From the NCBI GenBank assembly GCA_014378525.1, contig JACMNL010000071.1:1-58236 (forward strand): a stretch of DNA of 58,236 bases. Reading direction: 5' to 3'. The stretch is from Bacteriovorax sp. GTDB lineage: Bacteria; Bdellovibrionota; Bacteriovoracia; Bacteriovoracales; Bacteriovoracaceae. The notes beneath the pieces are model-generated. The model was not told the DNA's origin. It did not search any database and saw only the letters and a program-made list of their open reading frames with translations. The translations under genes and the position numbers were made by a program. Below are positions 7,645-16,945 of the stretch, one piece after another (positions within the stretch are counted from its first letter, which is position 1; each line of letters begins with the position of its first letter).

Positions 7645-9102
7645 ATGAAAAAGCTAGCAAGTGTTCTCGAAAGTAAAAGAAGTATCGCGGGATTATTTAT
7701 CCTGGCCGGTCTGATTTTTACAACTTACCAAATTCAAGAAAACTCTGGGCAAATCAAACGCCTGACAAATTTTGAAAGCGGGATTCAAACTTGTTTCACT
7801 AGGGTCAATCAAACATACACTGCAAATATTTTAGGCGATTCATCATCAGCTTATTTAACGCAAAATTTCCAGAACCTGACAGAAGAATGTCTGGCAGAAG
7901 GAATTCTTGGTGTTGAAGGCGCATTCGCAAAAGAGCTTGGCGGAGCAGCTAAACAATTATCAAATCTTGCTTCAAACGTTCACTGGTTTCACGAAGATAT
8001 TTTAACGCCGAATGCAGCGAAGACAAAAAATGCTGAAGGCCGCGATGTCGGATCACGTTTTGAAAAAATCGAATCGACAAAAGATGAAATCCTGGAATCA
8101 ACTGCAGTATATAAAAATGAAATTTCTAATTCCCTTAATCAGGAAAAAAATATTTTCTACGCAGCTGCAACACTTTTAGTGATGCTGATGCTGTCAGAAT
8201 ACATGAGCATGACGAGAAAACGTCTTTCAAACAATGCCCGTGAAAAAGAAGCTCAAGCTGAACTTTTGGATAACGGCGGAGCAACGAGTGTAAAAGTTGG
8301 AGAGATCGTGAGAGTCGCTCTTGAGCAAAACGGCCTAGTAAACTGCTCAAAACTCTTTTCTAACTTCCATGCTTACGCTTCAATCGAAAAAGGTAAAAAT
8401 AAAATGTCCCTTGAGACTTTGATTACACCAATGGGACAGAATGCTGCCCAGGCCAGAAAATTAAATACAACGACACTGGACCAGATCTGGGAAGACGATA
8501 CAAAAGCGATTGCTGCTGACAGTTCTGCAACTGCAAAACTTGAAAATGTTAACCTTGAACAAACCAGCTCTGCGGTTATCGATCTTCTTGCTGAAAAACT
8601 TTTTTCTCAAGGCGTGCAATTAGATATCAATATCGCTGACAACTTAATGATCCGTGCCCGACAGGAAGAAATTGAGCAGGCGCTTTATCATTTATTCGCT
8701 TATTCAATCAACTCAACCCAGTCGGATAACGGCGAGAAAAACATTTCGATCTTCGCTCATAAGCTTGGCGATGTAGTCGCTTTCGATCTTATTCATTCAG
8801 GCGCAGGATTTGAGGAATCAATCTTAAAACAAAGAGTAGGTCTTGGCGGAGCTGTCGGAACTCTCGATGTAGATCTTCAGGTTTGTCAGTCACTTCTCTC
8901 TGAAATGGATGCAAAAATCCAGCTTGATAACAAGATCGATCAGAATGGAAATTCTGTCGGTGGTAGAGTGAAAATTATTTTTAAAGCTGGTATTCAAGCA
9001 GAAAGTGCAGCCAGCACCGGTCGTCTTGTAGATTTGAAAGTCGGAAGTAAAAAAGAAATTCTGGCATCAATGAACGTTCACTCCAACTTAAATTCTATTT
9101 AA
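7645..9102 (+). CDS. Two-helix membrane sensor-like protein with HATPase-like C-terminus
   Basis: The layout is a short cytoplasmic N-terminus, a membrane helix (about residues 14-27), a periplasmic helical domain of about 135 residues, and a second membrane helix near 170-186. A cytoplasmic part of about 300 residues follows. Its end has features of a histidine-kinase ATPase fold: an N-box-like stretch (QEEIEQALYHLFAYSINST) and glycine-rich turns (GAGFEE). I find no H-box with a phospho-accepting His and only weak G boxes. It may be a degenerate or atypical kinase, or a scaffold. AAGGATTGCAATCTC precedes the ATG. The gene's end overlaps the convergent gene by four bases. Confidence 0.5.
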   Translation: MKKLASVLESKRSIAGLFILAGLIFTTYQIQENSGQIKRLTNFESGIQTCFTRVNQTYTANILGDSSSAYLTQNFQNLTEECLAEGILGVEGAFAKELGGAAKQLSNLASNVHWFHEDILTPNAAKTKNAEGRDVGSRFEKIESTKDEILESTAVYKNEISNSLNQEKNIFYAAATLLVMLMLSEYMSMTRKRLSNNAREKEAQAELLDNGGATSVKVGEIVRVALEQNGLVNCSKLFSNFHAYASIEKGKNKMSLETLITPMGQNAAQARKLNTTTLDQIWEDDTKAIAADSSATAKLENVNLEQTSSAVIDLLAEKLFSQGVQLDINIADNLMIRARQEEIEQALYHLFAYSINSTQSDNGEKNISIFAHKLGDVVAFDLIHSGAGFEESILKQRVGLGGAVGTLDVDLQVCQSLLSEMDAKIQLDNKIDQNGNSVGGRVKIIFKAGIQAESAASTGRLVDLKVGSKKEILASMNVHSNLNSI

Positions 9103-11945
9103 CGACTCACTTCAGTTCTTAAAATAACAGCGATCAGCTCTTCTGTTTCTTTCAGAAGGGCGATTCTGGTCGCTTTTAAATCCTCAAAACTTTTCGTCGT
9201 TTGAATTAAATCATGTGCTGTCGGAACTTTCAGGTTCAGAAGAATGTCTGCGACTTTTACGCCTGTAGCATTCTGAAGGACAAACTTAATAAAATGTATC
9301 ATCACTGGCGTAGAGTGCAGGTGAATAATTTCTTTTTCCTGGAATTTAAAAATCAGGATAGAAGTGTCTTCCGTATTTTTAATTACCAGACTCGTCATCG
9401 GAAGCTGAAGCTCCTGATTGTTTCTGATTTTATACTCAACATAAACGTCATCGTTCTTTGGATAAATCGCATGAGTTTTAAGCTTTACCAGTTCGCTTCC
9501 AATCAGTGAATTGCTGAAGTTGAAGCTTTGTGGTTTGCCGTCTTCAAGAGACTCAACCATGCCGTTCATTTGCAGTTTGAAGTGCGATAAGAGCCCCAGT
9601 AGGTGCCATGGAAAATCTTTTGAATGAGTCTGCATGTGAGATTTCATCGCATTGAATTTTGCTTTTATTTCTTCAGGGTGAAGGTTTTTCATGTCTTCCG
9701 CTTCAAGATCCAGGATATTGAAATGCGACTTGATATTATTTGGCATCAACTGTGTTGAAGCAAAAAAGTTTGGAACGAGCAGAGATTTTAATTTAGCTTT
9801 TAGTTTTGATGGCCCGTCAGACAGCTGAAGCTGGATAATCTGGTGGCCTAAAACAGAAGAAAAATACTCTCTGAAGACATTCAAATTAATTGAAGGGTGT
9901 TTTGGAACAAGTCCGAAATAACTATGGAAAGCTGTACCGTACTGTTCTAATTTACCTCTGTAAGCATCAATCGGAGTCAGTTCAAGTTTTACATCCATGG
10001 GGTCATTCTGATTGATGATCAGAAGAAGTGGATACTGTTTTTCCGGGCCGAATTTCAGTCCCAGTAGTTCACTTGAAACACTTTTTTTCGAGATGCTTAA
10101 ATCTTCATGAGCGATAAGTTCGATGTTAAAGAACGTATCGAGTGATGTACTGCTTTTTGTAAGATTTTTGAAAAAACTCGGGTGAGGCAAGTGACTTGAA
10201 TCGTGGTTTCCCACAGATGAAACAAGTTTACCATCCATGATGGCATCCTGATGGAATTCAAAATGAATATCTTTTTCAATTTCTGTTACGAAGATCGGCG
10301 TCGTCACCGGATTTTTATTCTTCATGAAAGTCTGAAGCTCTTCAACCAATTTGTTAAATTTATTAAAACGAGTCAGGTTACCTTTGAATTCAAAAGACAG
10401 GCATGACTCTTTTGCTTTTCTATTCACGTTGAATAAATGTTTATTCAAAACAACGTCCACTGTTCTTCTCGTCAGGATATAGGCAAAATGAGCGATCTCG
10501 CCCTTACCTTTCAGTTCTTCCATATTCAGTTGAGCTTCAACTTTAAAGTCTTTTAAAAGCTGTTCTACACGGTCACTGTGACTTGGTACAAATAGTTTTT
10601 GATTGGTGAAAACATACACGATTGCATCTTTTTTCATCATTGGCTTTTGCGCCAGGATTTGCTGGATTAAAAAGTGGTGCGGATTGGTTTTAGGAAGCTC
10701 TGTTAAATTTAAAACGATGCGATTATAGAGCGTATCACTCGATGGAAGTTCTCCAAGGTTGAAGAACGATGCCTGGCCAATGCCATCATCTGGTGAGTGT
10801 TTATATTTTTCACGCATGATCTTACAGATGAACGGAATAATTTCGTATTTGTGTTCAGCTCCGACTCTCGTCAGGAAACTCAGGAATTGTAGTTCCTGAC
10901 AGATCTTTAAAAATTGTCCGTCGATAAATTCCGCGCCTTCAAATTCAGGGCAGATTAAATTGTTCCACTGAGAAAGCTTAATGCTCGATTCCTGCGCCAG
11001 CCAGTGAGAAAGGGCCATTGAAGAAACATTGTTACCAGCAAAACGAGTGTTGATCGTTTTGGGAAGCAGGCAAAGCTTTTGATCAGAAAAAGATTTTTTC
11101 TTCTGCTCTGGTTTTAACCATGCAGGGAACTTTAAAAGTAAGTCATTGACCAGAAGGCCGAATGTTAAATGCGAAAGTGAGTGAGAGTAATTTCTGATTG
11201 AGTAAATCTTGTCGTCTTTGGGAGTTGAGATCAGCTTAATTAATTCTGTTAGTGTCACGTTTTCAAAAGCATCTTTCAGTTTTACCAGTGAATCTTTGTA
11301 CTCCATCGTCGGACGGTACCAGCTGTACTGGTTGATCTGAAGAGAGTCGCACATTAGTTCAGTTGAAGAGTCTTTTACAAAAATTCTTCCTAAAAAAGAA
11401 AGCGGGTTCATCAGCACATCTTCAGAGACAACCAGACGCTGCTCTTTTGCCAGATCCATAATGAATTTAATTCTGAAAAGATAAATAGCGACCGCTCTGA
11501 AGCAGTGAACTTTCAGGAAGTCGTCGATGTGTTTTTTTAGTGGAGATGTCTCATCCTGTACGTGCAGCCAGAAATCATTTTGCTGGCCCAACAGAGACTT
11601 GTCTATATTGGCGTATTCTGCAAAGTGCATGAACTCGTTGTAAGTCTGCAGTTTCATCGATTTACTGCTCGAACATGATTTTTTAAAAAGTGCCTGAGCA
11701 TCGATCGTTAAATTTGATAAAGAGTTTTTGATGACGATGGCAGAAGCTGTAATAAGCCCTTCGCCTTTCCATCCCGGGATAAAAAATTCTGAAGGATTAA
11801 ACGCTGAAACCAGAGACGACGATTCCTCACCTGCAAATGGAGGTGTAAGGCCTTCGAAAGGCCAGCTCTGTTGTGGTTTACTGTTGAATGAATCCAACTT
11901 CTTTATCCTAAAAAATAACCAACCAAATGAATTTGTTTTTGGCAT
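9099..11945 (-). CDS. Large protein resembling a degenerate N6-adenine methylase with specificity region
   Basis: This 948-residue protein has no signal peptide. Residues about 432-495 (DAIVYVFTNQKLFVPS, then a helix and FAYILTRR) resemble the last strands of the SAM-binding fold in M.TaqI/HsdM-type methylases, where members read 'fvlPnsfL...AiLil'. Residues about 685-720 (EYFSSVLGHQIIQLQL...KLKSLLVP) and 905-935 (LKVPTAHDLI followed by a helix) resemble the two target-recognition half-repeats of HsdS and Type IIG enzymes. The catalytic NPPY motif is not visible; the equivalent place reads VLNLTELP. No restriction gene is adjacent. The Shine-Dalgarno is weak. The methylase reading is an inference; the safe call is unknown cytoplasmic protein. 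Confidence 0.6.
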   Translation of the reverse strand: MPKTNSFGWLFFRIKKLDSFNSKPQQSWPFEGLTPPFAGEESSSLVSAFNPSEFFIPGWKGEGLITASAIVIKNSLSNLTIDAQALFKKSCSSSKSMKLQTYNEFMHFAEYANIDKSLLGQQNDFWLHVQDETSPLKKHIDDFLKVHCFRAVAIYLFRIKFIMDLAKEQRLVVSEDVLMNPLSFLGRIFVKDSSTELMCDSLQINQYSWYRPTMEYKDSLVKLKDAFENVTLTELIKLISTPKDDKIYSIRNYSHSLSHLTFGLLVNDLLLKFPAWLKPEQKKKSFSDQKLCLLPKTINTRFAGNNVSSMALSHWLAQESSIKLSQWNNLICPEFEGAEFIDGQFLKICQELQFLSFLTRVGAEHKYEIIPFICKIMREKYKHSPDDGIGQASFFNLGELPSSDTLYNRIVLNLTELPKTNPHHFLIQQILAQKPMMKKDAIVYVFTNQKLFVPSHSDRVEQLLKDFKVEAQLNMEELKGKGEIAHFAYILTRRTVDVVLNKHLFNVNRKAKESCLSFEFKGNLTRFNKFNKLVEELQTFMKNKNPVTTPIFVTEIEKDIHFEFHQDAIMDGKLVSSVGNHDSSHLPHPSFFKNLTKSSTSLDTFFNIELIAHEDLSISKKSVSSELLGLKFGPEKQYPLLLIINQNDPMDVKLELTPIDAYRGKLEQYGTAFHSYFGLVPKHPSINLNVFREYFSSVLGHQIIQLQLSDGPSKLKAKLKSLLVPNFFASTQLMPNNIKSHFNILDLEAEDMKNLHPEEIKAKFNAMKSHMQTHSKDFPWHLLGLLSHFKLQMNGMVESLEDGKPQSFNFSNSLIGSELVKLKTHAIYPKNDDVYVEYKIRNNQELQLPMTSLVIKNTEDTSILIFKFQEKEIIHLHSTPVMIHFIKFVLQNATGVKVADILLNLKVPTAHDLIQTTKSFEDLKATRIALLKETEELIAVILRTEVSR

Positions 11946-12144
11946 AAAATAGTTACAAATATGGGTTCGGAAGTCATGAAAAAAGTTCGAAAAAATGAAC
12001 TATTTATTTGACGCAAGTCCTTTAAAATACAGAGATATCAGAAACATCTAAAGATATGTTCATGAGGCGACGATAGGTTAGCATGAAACTCGTATTAAGG
12101 TGCGCAGTTTCGTTATGTATTTTTCGTTTTTACGAGGGGCGTCT

Positions 12145-12732
12145 ATGGCAGACAATATTTTAGATGATGTGGATGAAATTTTAGGTGTTTCAGAAGAAGA
12201 CAAAAACTTCAATGAATCTGAACTTCAAGACATCATGTCTGAGATCGAAGATCTTGAAAAAGAATTCGATACTGTTGTGGAAGTGACTCCTATAAGTTTG
12301 CAGGAAAAAATTGATGCAGAACTAGCAATGGAGCTTGAAGAAATTGCCAATGCAGAAATTGTTACAGAAGAAATCACAGACGACGAATTTACAGCAATTG
12401 AAGAAGAAGTTGTGGCCCCTAAAGCGCAGGTTCTTGCTTTCGAAAAAACAAAACCAGCACCAGCACCAGCTCCAGCATCTTCACCATCAACTTCAAAATC
12501 TGAAGTTAGTTTTGCAGCACACGGGCAGATGACTCTTAATCTTGATTTCATAGTTGGATCTGAAACAGCGAAGCTTTCAGTTGATCCGGTTAAAGGTCTT
12601 ATCGTCACTCTTTCTGGTGTTGAACTTTGTATCAACGAAGATTCCGGGTGCACAGTCTCAATGGAAAATGGAATGAAATTTACAATTCCTTTGGCATCTC
12701 CTTCAGTTTCAACTAAAAAGAAAACAGCTTAG
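12145..12732 (+). CDS. Acidic protein of unknown function with Pro/Ala linker
   Basis: This 195-residue protein has three parts: an acidic, probably helical N-terminus (residues 1-90), a proline/alanine linker (KPAPAPAPASSP) and a C-terminal beta-rich domain (about 120-180, MTLNLDFIVGSE). There is no signal peptide. ATG 12145 is preferred over an in-frame ATG at 12100 because GAGGGG sits six bases upstream of it. It lies 33 bases before rsmD and is likely co-transcribed with it. I recognise no family; an adaptor or regulatory role is only a guess. Confidence 0.7.
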   Translation: MADNILDDVDEILGVSEEDKNFNESELQDIMSEIEDLEKEFDTVVEVTPISLQEKIDAELAMELEEIANAEIVTEEITDDEFTAIEEEVVAPKAQVLAFEKTKPAPAPAPASSPSTSKSEVSFAAHGQMTLNLDFIVGSETAKLSVDPVKGLIVTLSGVELCINEDSGCTVSMENGMKFTIPLASPSVSTKKKTA

Positions 12733-12765
12733 TTTCTTTTTAAAAAAGATTTCAAGAGAGAAGGT

Positions 12766-13368
12766 GTGAGTCTTAAAATCCTTGGTGGTTTTGCCCGCGG
12801 ACAAGTTTTAGCTGTGCCTAAAGGCGATCTCATTCGTCCTACCTCTGTCATGCTCAGAAGAAGAATTTACGATTTTTATCAGGACCTGGAAGGAGTCACA
12901 TTTGTTGATTTATGTGCGGGCTCGGGTGCTATGGGGTTCGAAGCCTGGTCCCGTGGGGCCGACATGGTTTATCTCAATGAAGTAAACAAACATGTGCTCA
13001 TGACTCTTGAAGATAATAGAGAAACTATTCTCGTTCGCAATCATCATAAAAAATGCGGCGACATCGCCTGCAGTTATTTTTCTGCTGAAAAGTGGCTTAA
13101 GCAGTTCAAGTCTACATACGAAAAAATGTCGAAAGAGCAGCAGGAAGAAACGATTATTTTTCTCGATCCTCCTTACTCTGAACAACGCATTTACCTGGAC
13201 GTCATCGCACTTTTAAAAGAACCTTGGTATTTTGGTCAACTTTGGATTGAGTCTGAACCAAAAAAAGGTATTCCACAAAAAATTCTCCAAGAGCTCGGTC
13301 TCACTCCTGTCAAAGTCTTTGAGCAGGGTGAGAACTTTATCTTTGTGACAAATTTTCCCCAAGCGTAA
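12766..13368 (+). CDS. rsmD: 16S rRNA guanine-N2-methyltransferase RsmD
   Basis: RsmD methylates G966 of 16S rRNA using SAM. The 200-residue length is normal. Visible signatures are the N-terminal LKILGGFARGQ (usually RIIgG..kGr.l), RPTSVMLRRRIYDFY, SAM motif I VDLCAGSGAMGFEA, and catalytic DPPY at residues 134-137. The start is GTG 12766, with GAGAGAAGG just upstream; no ATG fits. The neighbour upstream is the acidic unknown protein and downstream is an aminotransferase. Confidence 0.92.
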   Translation: MSLKILGGFARGQVLAVPKGDLIRPTSVMLRRRIYDFYQDLEGVTFVDLCAGSGAMGFEAWSRGADMVYLNEVNKHVLMTLEDNRETILVRNHHKKCGDIACSYFSAEKWLKQFKSTYEKMSKEQQEETIIFLDPPYSEQRIYLDVIALLKEPWYFGQLWIESEPKKGIPQKILQELGLTPVKVFEQGENFIFVTNFPQA

Positions 13369-13388
13369 GTATTTTATGGAATAATATT

Positions 13389-13408
13389 CTTAGAAATGTT
13401 TTTCTAAG
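13389..13408 (+). promoter_or_regulatory. Hairpin abutting the aminotransferase ribosome site
   Basis: CTTAGAAA (13389-13396) and TTTCTAAG (13401-13408) form a perfect eight-pair stem with a TGTT loop. The right arm overlaps the AAGGG Shine-Dalgarno at 13406-13410, which serves ATG 13417. It could mask the ribosome site or, with the Ts in the loop and right arm, act as a weak terminator for rsmD. Confidence 0.4.
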
Positions 13409-13416
13409 GGTAATTT

Positions 13417-14649
13417 ATGGAACTTAGTTCTCGCGTAAAAGGCATGGCAGAAAGTGTGACACTCAAGCTTAATTCAAAAGCGATGGAGTTAACTGAAGCT
13501 GGAAAACAAGTTTACAATCTTACAGCAGGACAACTTCCATTTAGACCGCCTCAGGATTTCATTGATTCAATCAGATCTGAACTCGATTTTTTAAAGTCAT
13601 ATCAGTACAGTCCCGTTTCAGGTTTTGCCGATCTAAGAAAAAAAATTATCCAGCACATTGAAGAGACCAGAGGAATTAACTTTTCGAGTGAAGTTCTCGA
13701 CGGTGAAAATTTTGAATGTGTAATCTCGAACGGTGCCAAACATTCAATCTCAAATATTTTAGGCGCGATCATTGACCCGGGTGATGAAGTTATCATCATC
13801 GCACCTTACTGGATTTCTTATCCTGAAATGATTAAATTCTGCAGGGGAGTTCCGGTTATTGTAACATCATCGATCTTCGATGTTTTTACACCGCCGCTTA
13901 ATGAAATCAGAAAAGCAATTTCTGAAAAAACAAAAGCAATCATCATCAATTCTCCCAACAATCCGGCGGGAATTCATTACTCAAGCGAGTGGATGAGTGA
14001 CTTTGCTGATTTACTTTTAGAGTACCCTGACGTCGCTGTGATCAGTGATGAAATTTATTTTGAAGTTTGTTATTACGATCCGAAGCCGACTTATTTTTAT
14101 CAGAAAAAGCCTGAGCTTTTAAAGCGCACTATCATCGTCGATGGTATTTCAAAAGCGTTCGCTTCAACTGGATTAAGAATCGGTTATTGTGTCGGCCCGA
14201 AAAATATCTGTAAAGGAATCGAAAATCTTCAGGGACAGCTTACAAGTTCAGCAAACTCTCTCGTTCAACGTGCGATGATGAATTACAATTTTTCAAACTC
14301 GTCACAATTTTTAACTCCGGTGAAAAACCATCTTCGCGACAACGCTACAATCATCCGCGAAAAATTCAAAGACAACGAACTGATGAAGTGCTGGTACCAG
14401 CCGGTATCTGCCTTTTATTTTATGATCGATTTCACCCAGACACCGGTCTTTAAAAAGTACCTGAAGGATAAAAACGATACGACAGATTATGCGGTCCAGA
14501 TTTGCGAAGACATGCTTAATACTTTGGGTGTCGTCATAGTTCCCGGGACAGATTTCGGAATGATAAACTCCGCGCGAATCAGTCTGGTACTACATAAAGA
14601 AGTATTTTCTGAGGCCATCACTAAAATCGTGCATTTCCTTAACAACTAA
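13417..14649 (+). CDS. PLP-dependent class I aminotransferase (aspartate aminotransferase-like)
   Basis: This 410-residue fold-type I aminotransferase transfers amino groups between an amino acid and a 2-oxo acid, most likely aspartate/oxoglutarate. It has YSPVSGFADLR in the N-terminal substrate loop, SPNNPAGIHYS, and VISDEIYFEV with the PLP-contacting Asp and Tyr. The Schiff-base Lys246 lies in DGISKAFASTGLRIGY, with the Arg that contacts the PLP phosphate. Subgroup Ib enzymes usually read SFSKTYAMTGWR; the DGISKAFASTGLR variant leaves the substrate open. The start is ATG 13417 with AAGGG upstream. Confidence 0.88.
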   Translation: MELSSRVKGMAESVTLKLNSKAMELTEAGKQVYNLTAGQLPFRPPQDFIDSIRSELDFLKSYQYSPVSGFADLRKKIIQHIEETRGINFSSEVLDGENFECVISNGAKHSISNILGAIIDPGDEVIIIAPYWISYPEMIKFCRGVPVIVTSSIFDVFTPPLNEIRKAISEKTKAIIINSPNNPAGIHYSSEWMSDFADLLLEYPDVAVISDEIYFEVCYYDPKPTYFYQKKPELLKRTIIVDGISKAFASTGLRIGYCVGPKNICKGIENLQGQLTSSANSLVQRAMMNYNFSNSSQFLTPVKNHLRDNATIIREKFKDNELMKCWYQPVSAFYFMIDFTQTPVFKKYLKDKNDTTDYAVQICEDMLNTLGVVIVPGTDFGMINSARISLVLHKEVFSEAITKIVHFLNN

Positions 14650-14652
14650 AGA

Positions 14653-14670
14653 CTTCCTTCATTAAGGAAG
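14653..14670 (+). terminator. Probable terminator after the aminotransferase
   Basis: CTTCCTT (14653-14659) pairs with AAGGAAG (14664-14670) around CATT, four bases after the stop codon, followed by AATTT. The T-run is short, so it is likely a weak terminator. Confidence 0.45.
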
Positions 14671-14731
14671 AATTTCCCCTGCATTTCATGTTTTCCCGCG
14701 AGAAGGCATAATGTTATGAGGGGTATTTTAG

Positions 14732-15712
14732 ATGTCTTTAAAGTCGATTCAAATTCTTATCATTGCATTCATGATTTTTACGATTTCTGCGTGCGGAAAA
14801 AGCAAGAGTCAGGAAGTGAAAGATGCAGTTTTAAGCGCCAACATTTTATTAAGCGATAAACAATGTCAGCAGGCCATCGATCTTCTTGAAGGAATCGGAA
14901 GACAAACCAGAGACGCTAATTATTTAAAAGTTTTATCAAGTGCCTATGCCTGCAGAGCAGGTTATTCGACAGTGACATTTTTTGGAACAGATATTTCTAA
15001 AACTGCAACTCCATCACCACTCGGCGGCCTTTCTACATTTACTACATCACAGGTTGCAGTCACAAATCCTCTGGTTAACGATTCAAATTATAAAGATCTT
15101 CTTGAAGCGATTAACATCCTTCTTTACGCAGGTGGAATTTCTTCATCAACAGAGCCGACCGCTCAAGAGCGTGCAAAATATTTTTCTGGTGGACAGGCCG
15201 GAGACATCAACAGTGAACTAGCATTCATGATGATGGTTCAGCTTGGAAAATTTATGAAAGTTTATGCCAATGCTAACATCGGCGGTGTAAAAGGCGGAGG
15301 TGGCGCGGGTAATAATTGCTTTACTGATTACTCGACAACTCCAGCAGCAGTACAAACCTACGTCACTACAGTTCTTCCGGGAGCATGTAATTCGGTAAGT
15401 AGTTCGCATGCGCAACTTGCTCTGGGATTAAGTACACGTCGTGTGCGTTTATGCCAGGGGGTCGTTTTGATGAATTCAATACTCGATGTTCTTCCAAGTG
15501 TTCTTGCTTCTGCGGGCGGCGGAAGTACTGCTGATCTCTCAACCGTTACAACTCAAATTAATACTCAAAAAGCTTTATTGATTACTGCCTATCCGACTGT
15601 CGGGCCTACAGCAACAGTCATGAGTCAGTACAATTGTGAAACGGATGCATCGATCGATGTCGATACACTGGCCTCTTATTATGCAGTCTTATTTGAGGCA
15701 CTCATCCAATAA
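14732..15712 (+). CDS. Lipoprotein of unknown function, partner of the downstream barrel
   Basis: The signal ends in lipobox ISAC (Cys near residue 21). The first third is helical with repeat-like LSDKQCQQAIDLLEGI and LKVLSSAYACRAG, suggesting TPR-like hairpins. The remainder is rich in Gly, Ser and Thr with a glycine run (KGGGGAGN). The stop overlaps the next start as TAATG, so the protein is translationally coupled to a beta-barrel and probably works with it at the outer membrane. GAGGGG precedes the ATG. The family is not recognised. Confidence 0.72.
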   Translation: MSLKSIQILIIAFMIFTISACGKSKSQEVKDAVLSANILLSDKQCQQAIDLLEGIGRQTRDANYLKVLSSAYACRAGYSTVTFFGTDISKTATPSPLGGLSTFTTSQVAVTNPLVNDSNYKDLLEAINILLYAGGISSSTEPTAQERAKYFSGGQAGDINSELAFMMMVQLGKFMKVYANANIGGVKGGGGAGNNCFTDYSTTPAAVQTYVTTVLPGACNSVSSSHAQLALGLSTRRVRLCQGVVLMNSILDVLPSVLASAGGGSTADLSTVTTQINTQKALLITAYPTVGPTATVMSQYNCETDASIDVDTLASYYAVLFEALIQ

Positions 15713-16857
15713 TGAAAAAAACTTTTTTAATCTTATTCATTTTACTTTTTTCTGCGGCCGCTGGTGCACAGGAAGTTGGGTATGTTGGAAGAAGTCCTAA
15801 AGCACTTCTGATGGGTGACGCTTACACAGCAATCGCCGATGATGAGTACACTTTATTTTATAATCCGGCCGCACTTGGAAAAAATAAAGGCGTAAGTCTA
15901 ACACCACTTGATCCTAGTATCGGCGCTACAAATGTGCTGGGAGATACAGACAGATTTAAAAATTTCCCCAAAGCTGATCCAGCGGGAATTGCAGCGAAAA
16001 TCTTAAACTATCCCGTCTCTCTACAGGCCTCGGTTTTTCCCGGCCTAAAAATGGCGAGTTTTGGATTTAACTTATTCGCCAGTTCAAAAACCAATTTAAT
16101 TTTAAGAAATGCAATTCACCCGGTTCTCGACGTAGATTATCGTTACGATAAAGGTTTTATTACCGGCTTTGCATGGAACGTGGGAAGTGGAGCTTTTTCT
16201 TCACGCATAAAAAAAACATCCAAAACAAAAGTAACAACCGGCCAAAGACTTTCAATCGGGGCCGCATTTAAATTTATTAACCGCGAAGGGATGCAGGATC
16301 ACTACGATCTCTTCGGAACATCTTTGCTTAATAAAATTAATTCGGGTGCCACTGATCTTACAAGTTTGAAGCAGGCATTGGGTTATTCAAAAGGTAAGGC
16401 GTATGGTGCAGACGTAGGTGCTGAGTATGCCATTTCTTCAGGAAATAATGTTTTAACAAGCGGCATCTCAATTCTTGATGTTGGTGGAACACGTTTTAGA
16501 AGAACAGAAGGTACGGGGGATATTCCAGTTCAAGAAATGAGTATTAATACGGGTGTTGCTTTCAAGCAAGACTTCGGTTTATTTGATTATACACTTTCTG
16601 CTGATCTGCGCCCACTGAATCAACCGATCGATTTTTCCAGAAAATTTCATCTCGGTGCTGAGTTTGCAATCCCGCTTATCACTGTGTACGCCGGGTGGAG
16701 TGAAGGTTATGTTTCTTACGGAGCTTCTGTAAAGTTATGGCCGGTAAAATTGACTGCAGGATTCTATGGTGTGGAAATAGGATCAAAATTTCGTGAACAA
16801 GAGGCCAAGCGCTTCATCGTCTATTTAAGTCTTTTCGACTTTTCTTTTGATATCTAA
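15712..16857 (+). CDS. Outer-membrane beta-barrel, PorV/UPF0164-like
   Basis: A signal peptide (about residues 1-19, ending AGAQ) leads into GYVGRSPKALLMGDAYTAIA and TLFYNPAALG. This opening is characteristic of the PorV/PorQ and UPF0164 group of FadL-like barrels, which typically read GARA..mGgAftA.ad...yyNPAgla. Many amphipathic strands follow across 381 residues and the protein ends YLSLFDFSFDI. Its start overlaps the preceding lipoprotein stop by one base. Transport or a surface-anchoring role is possible; the ligand is unknown. Confidence 0.78.
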   Translation: MKKTFLILFILLFSAAAGAQEVGYVGRSPKALLMGDAYTAIADDEYTLFYNPAALGKNKGVSLTPLDPSIGATNVLGDTDRFKNFPKADPAGIAAKILNYPVSLQASVFPGLKMASFGFNLFASSKTNLILRNAIHPVLDVDYRYDKGFITGFAWNVGSGAFSSRIKKTSKTKVTTGQRLSIGAAFKFINREGMQDHYDLFGTSLLNKINSGATDLTSLKQALGYSKGKAYGADVGAEYAISSGNNVLTSGISILDVGGTRFRRTEGTGDIPVQEMSINTGVAFKQDFGLFDYTLSADLRPLNQPIDFSRKFHLGAEFAIPLITVYAGWSEGYVSYGASVKLWPVKLTAGFYGVEIGSKFREQEAKRFIVYLSLFDFSFDI

Positions 16858-16945
16858 TTCTTTACAATTTTTATCAAGAGACATCGAAATGAAAGTCAGT
16901 TAATACTCGACTGTTTCGCTCTGTTTTAAATACACGGAGGTATTG

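Noticed and set aside
12100-12144. Earlier start for the acidic protein gene
   Set aside because: GAGGGG six bases before ATG 12145 decides for the shorter form; the extra 15 residues have no ribosome site.
12225-12653. A 142-codon antisense frame over the acidic protein gene
   Set aside because: Its Ser/Thr/Ala composition is what the reverse strand of a Glu/Ala-rich gene gives, and it has no ribosome site.
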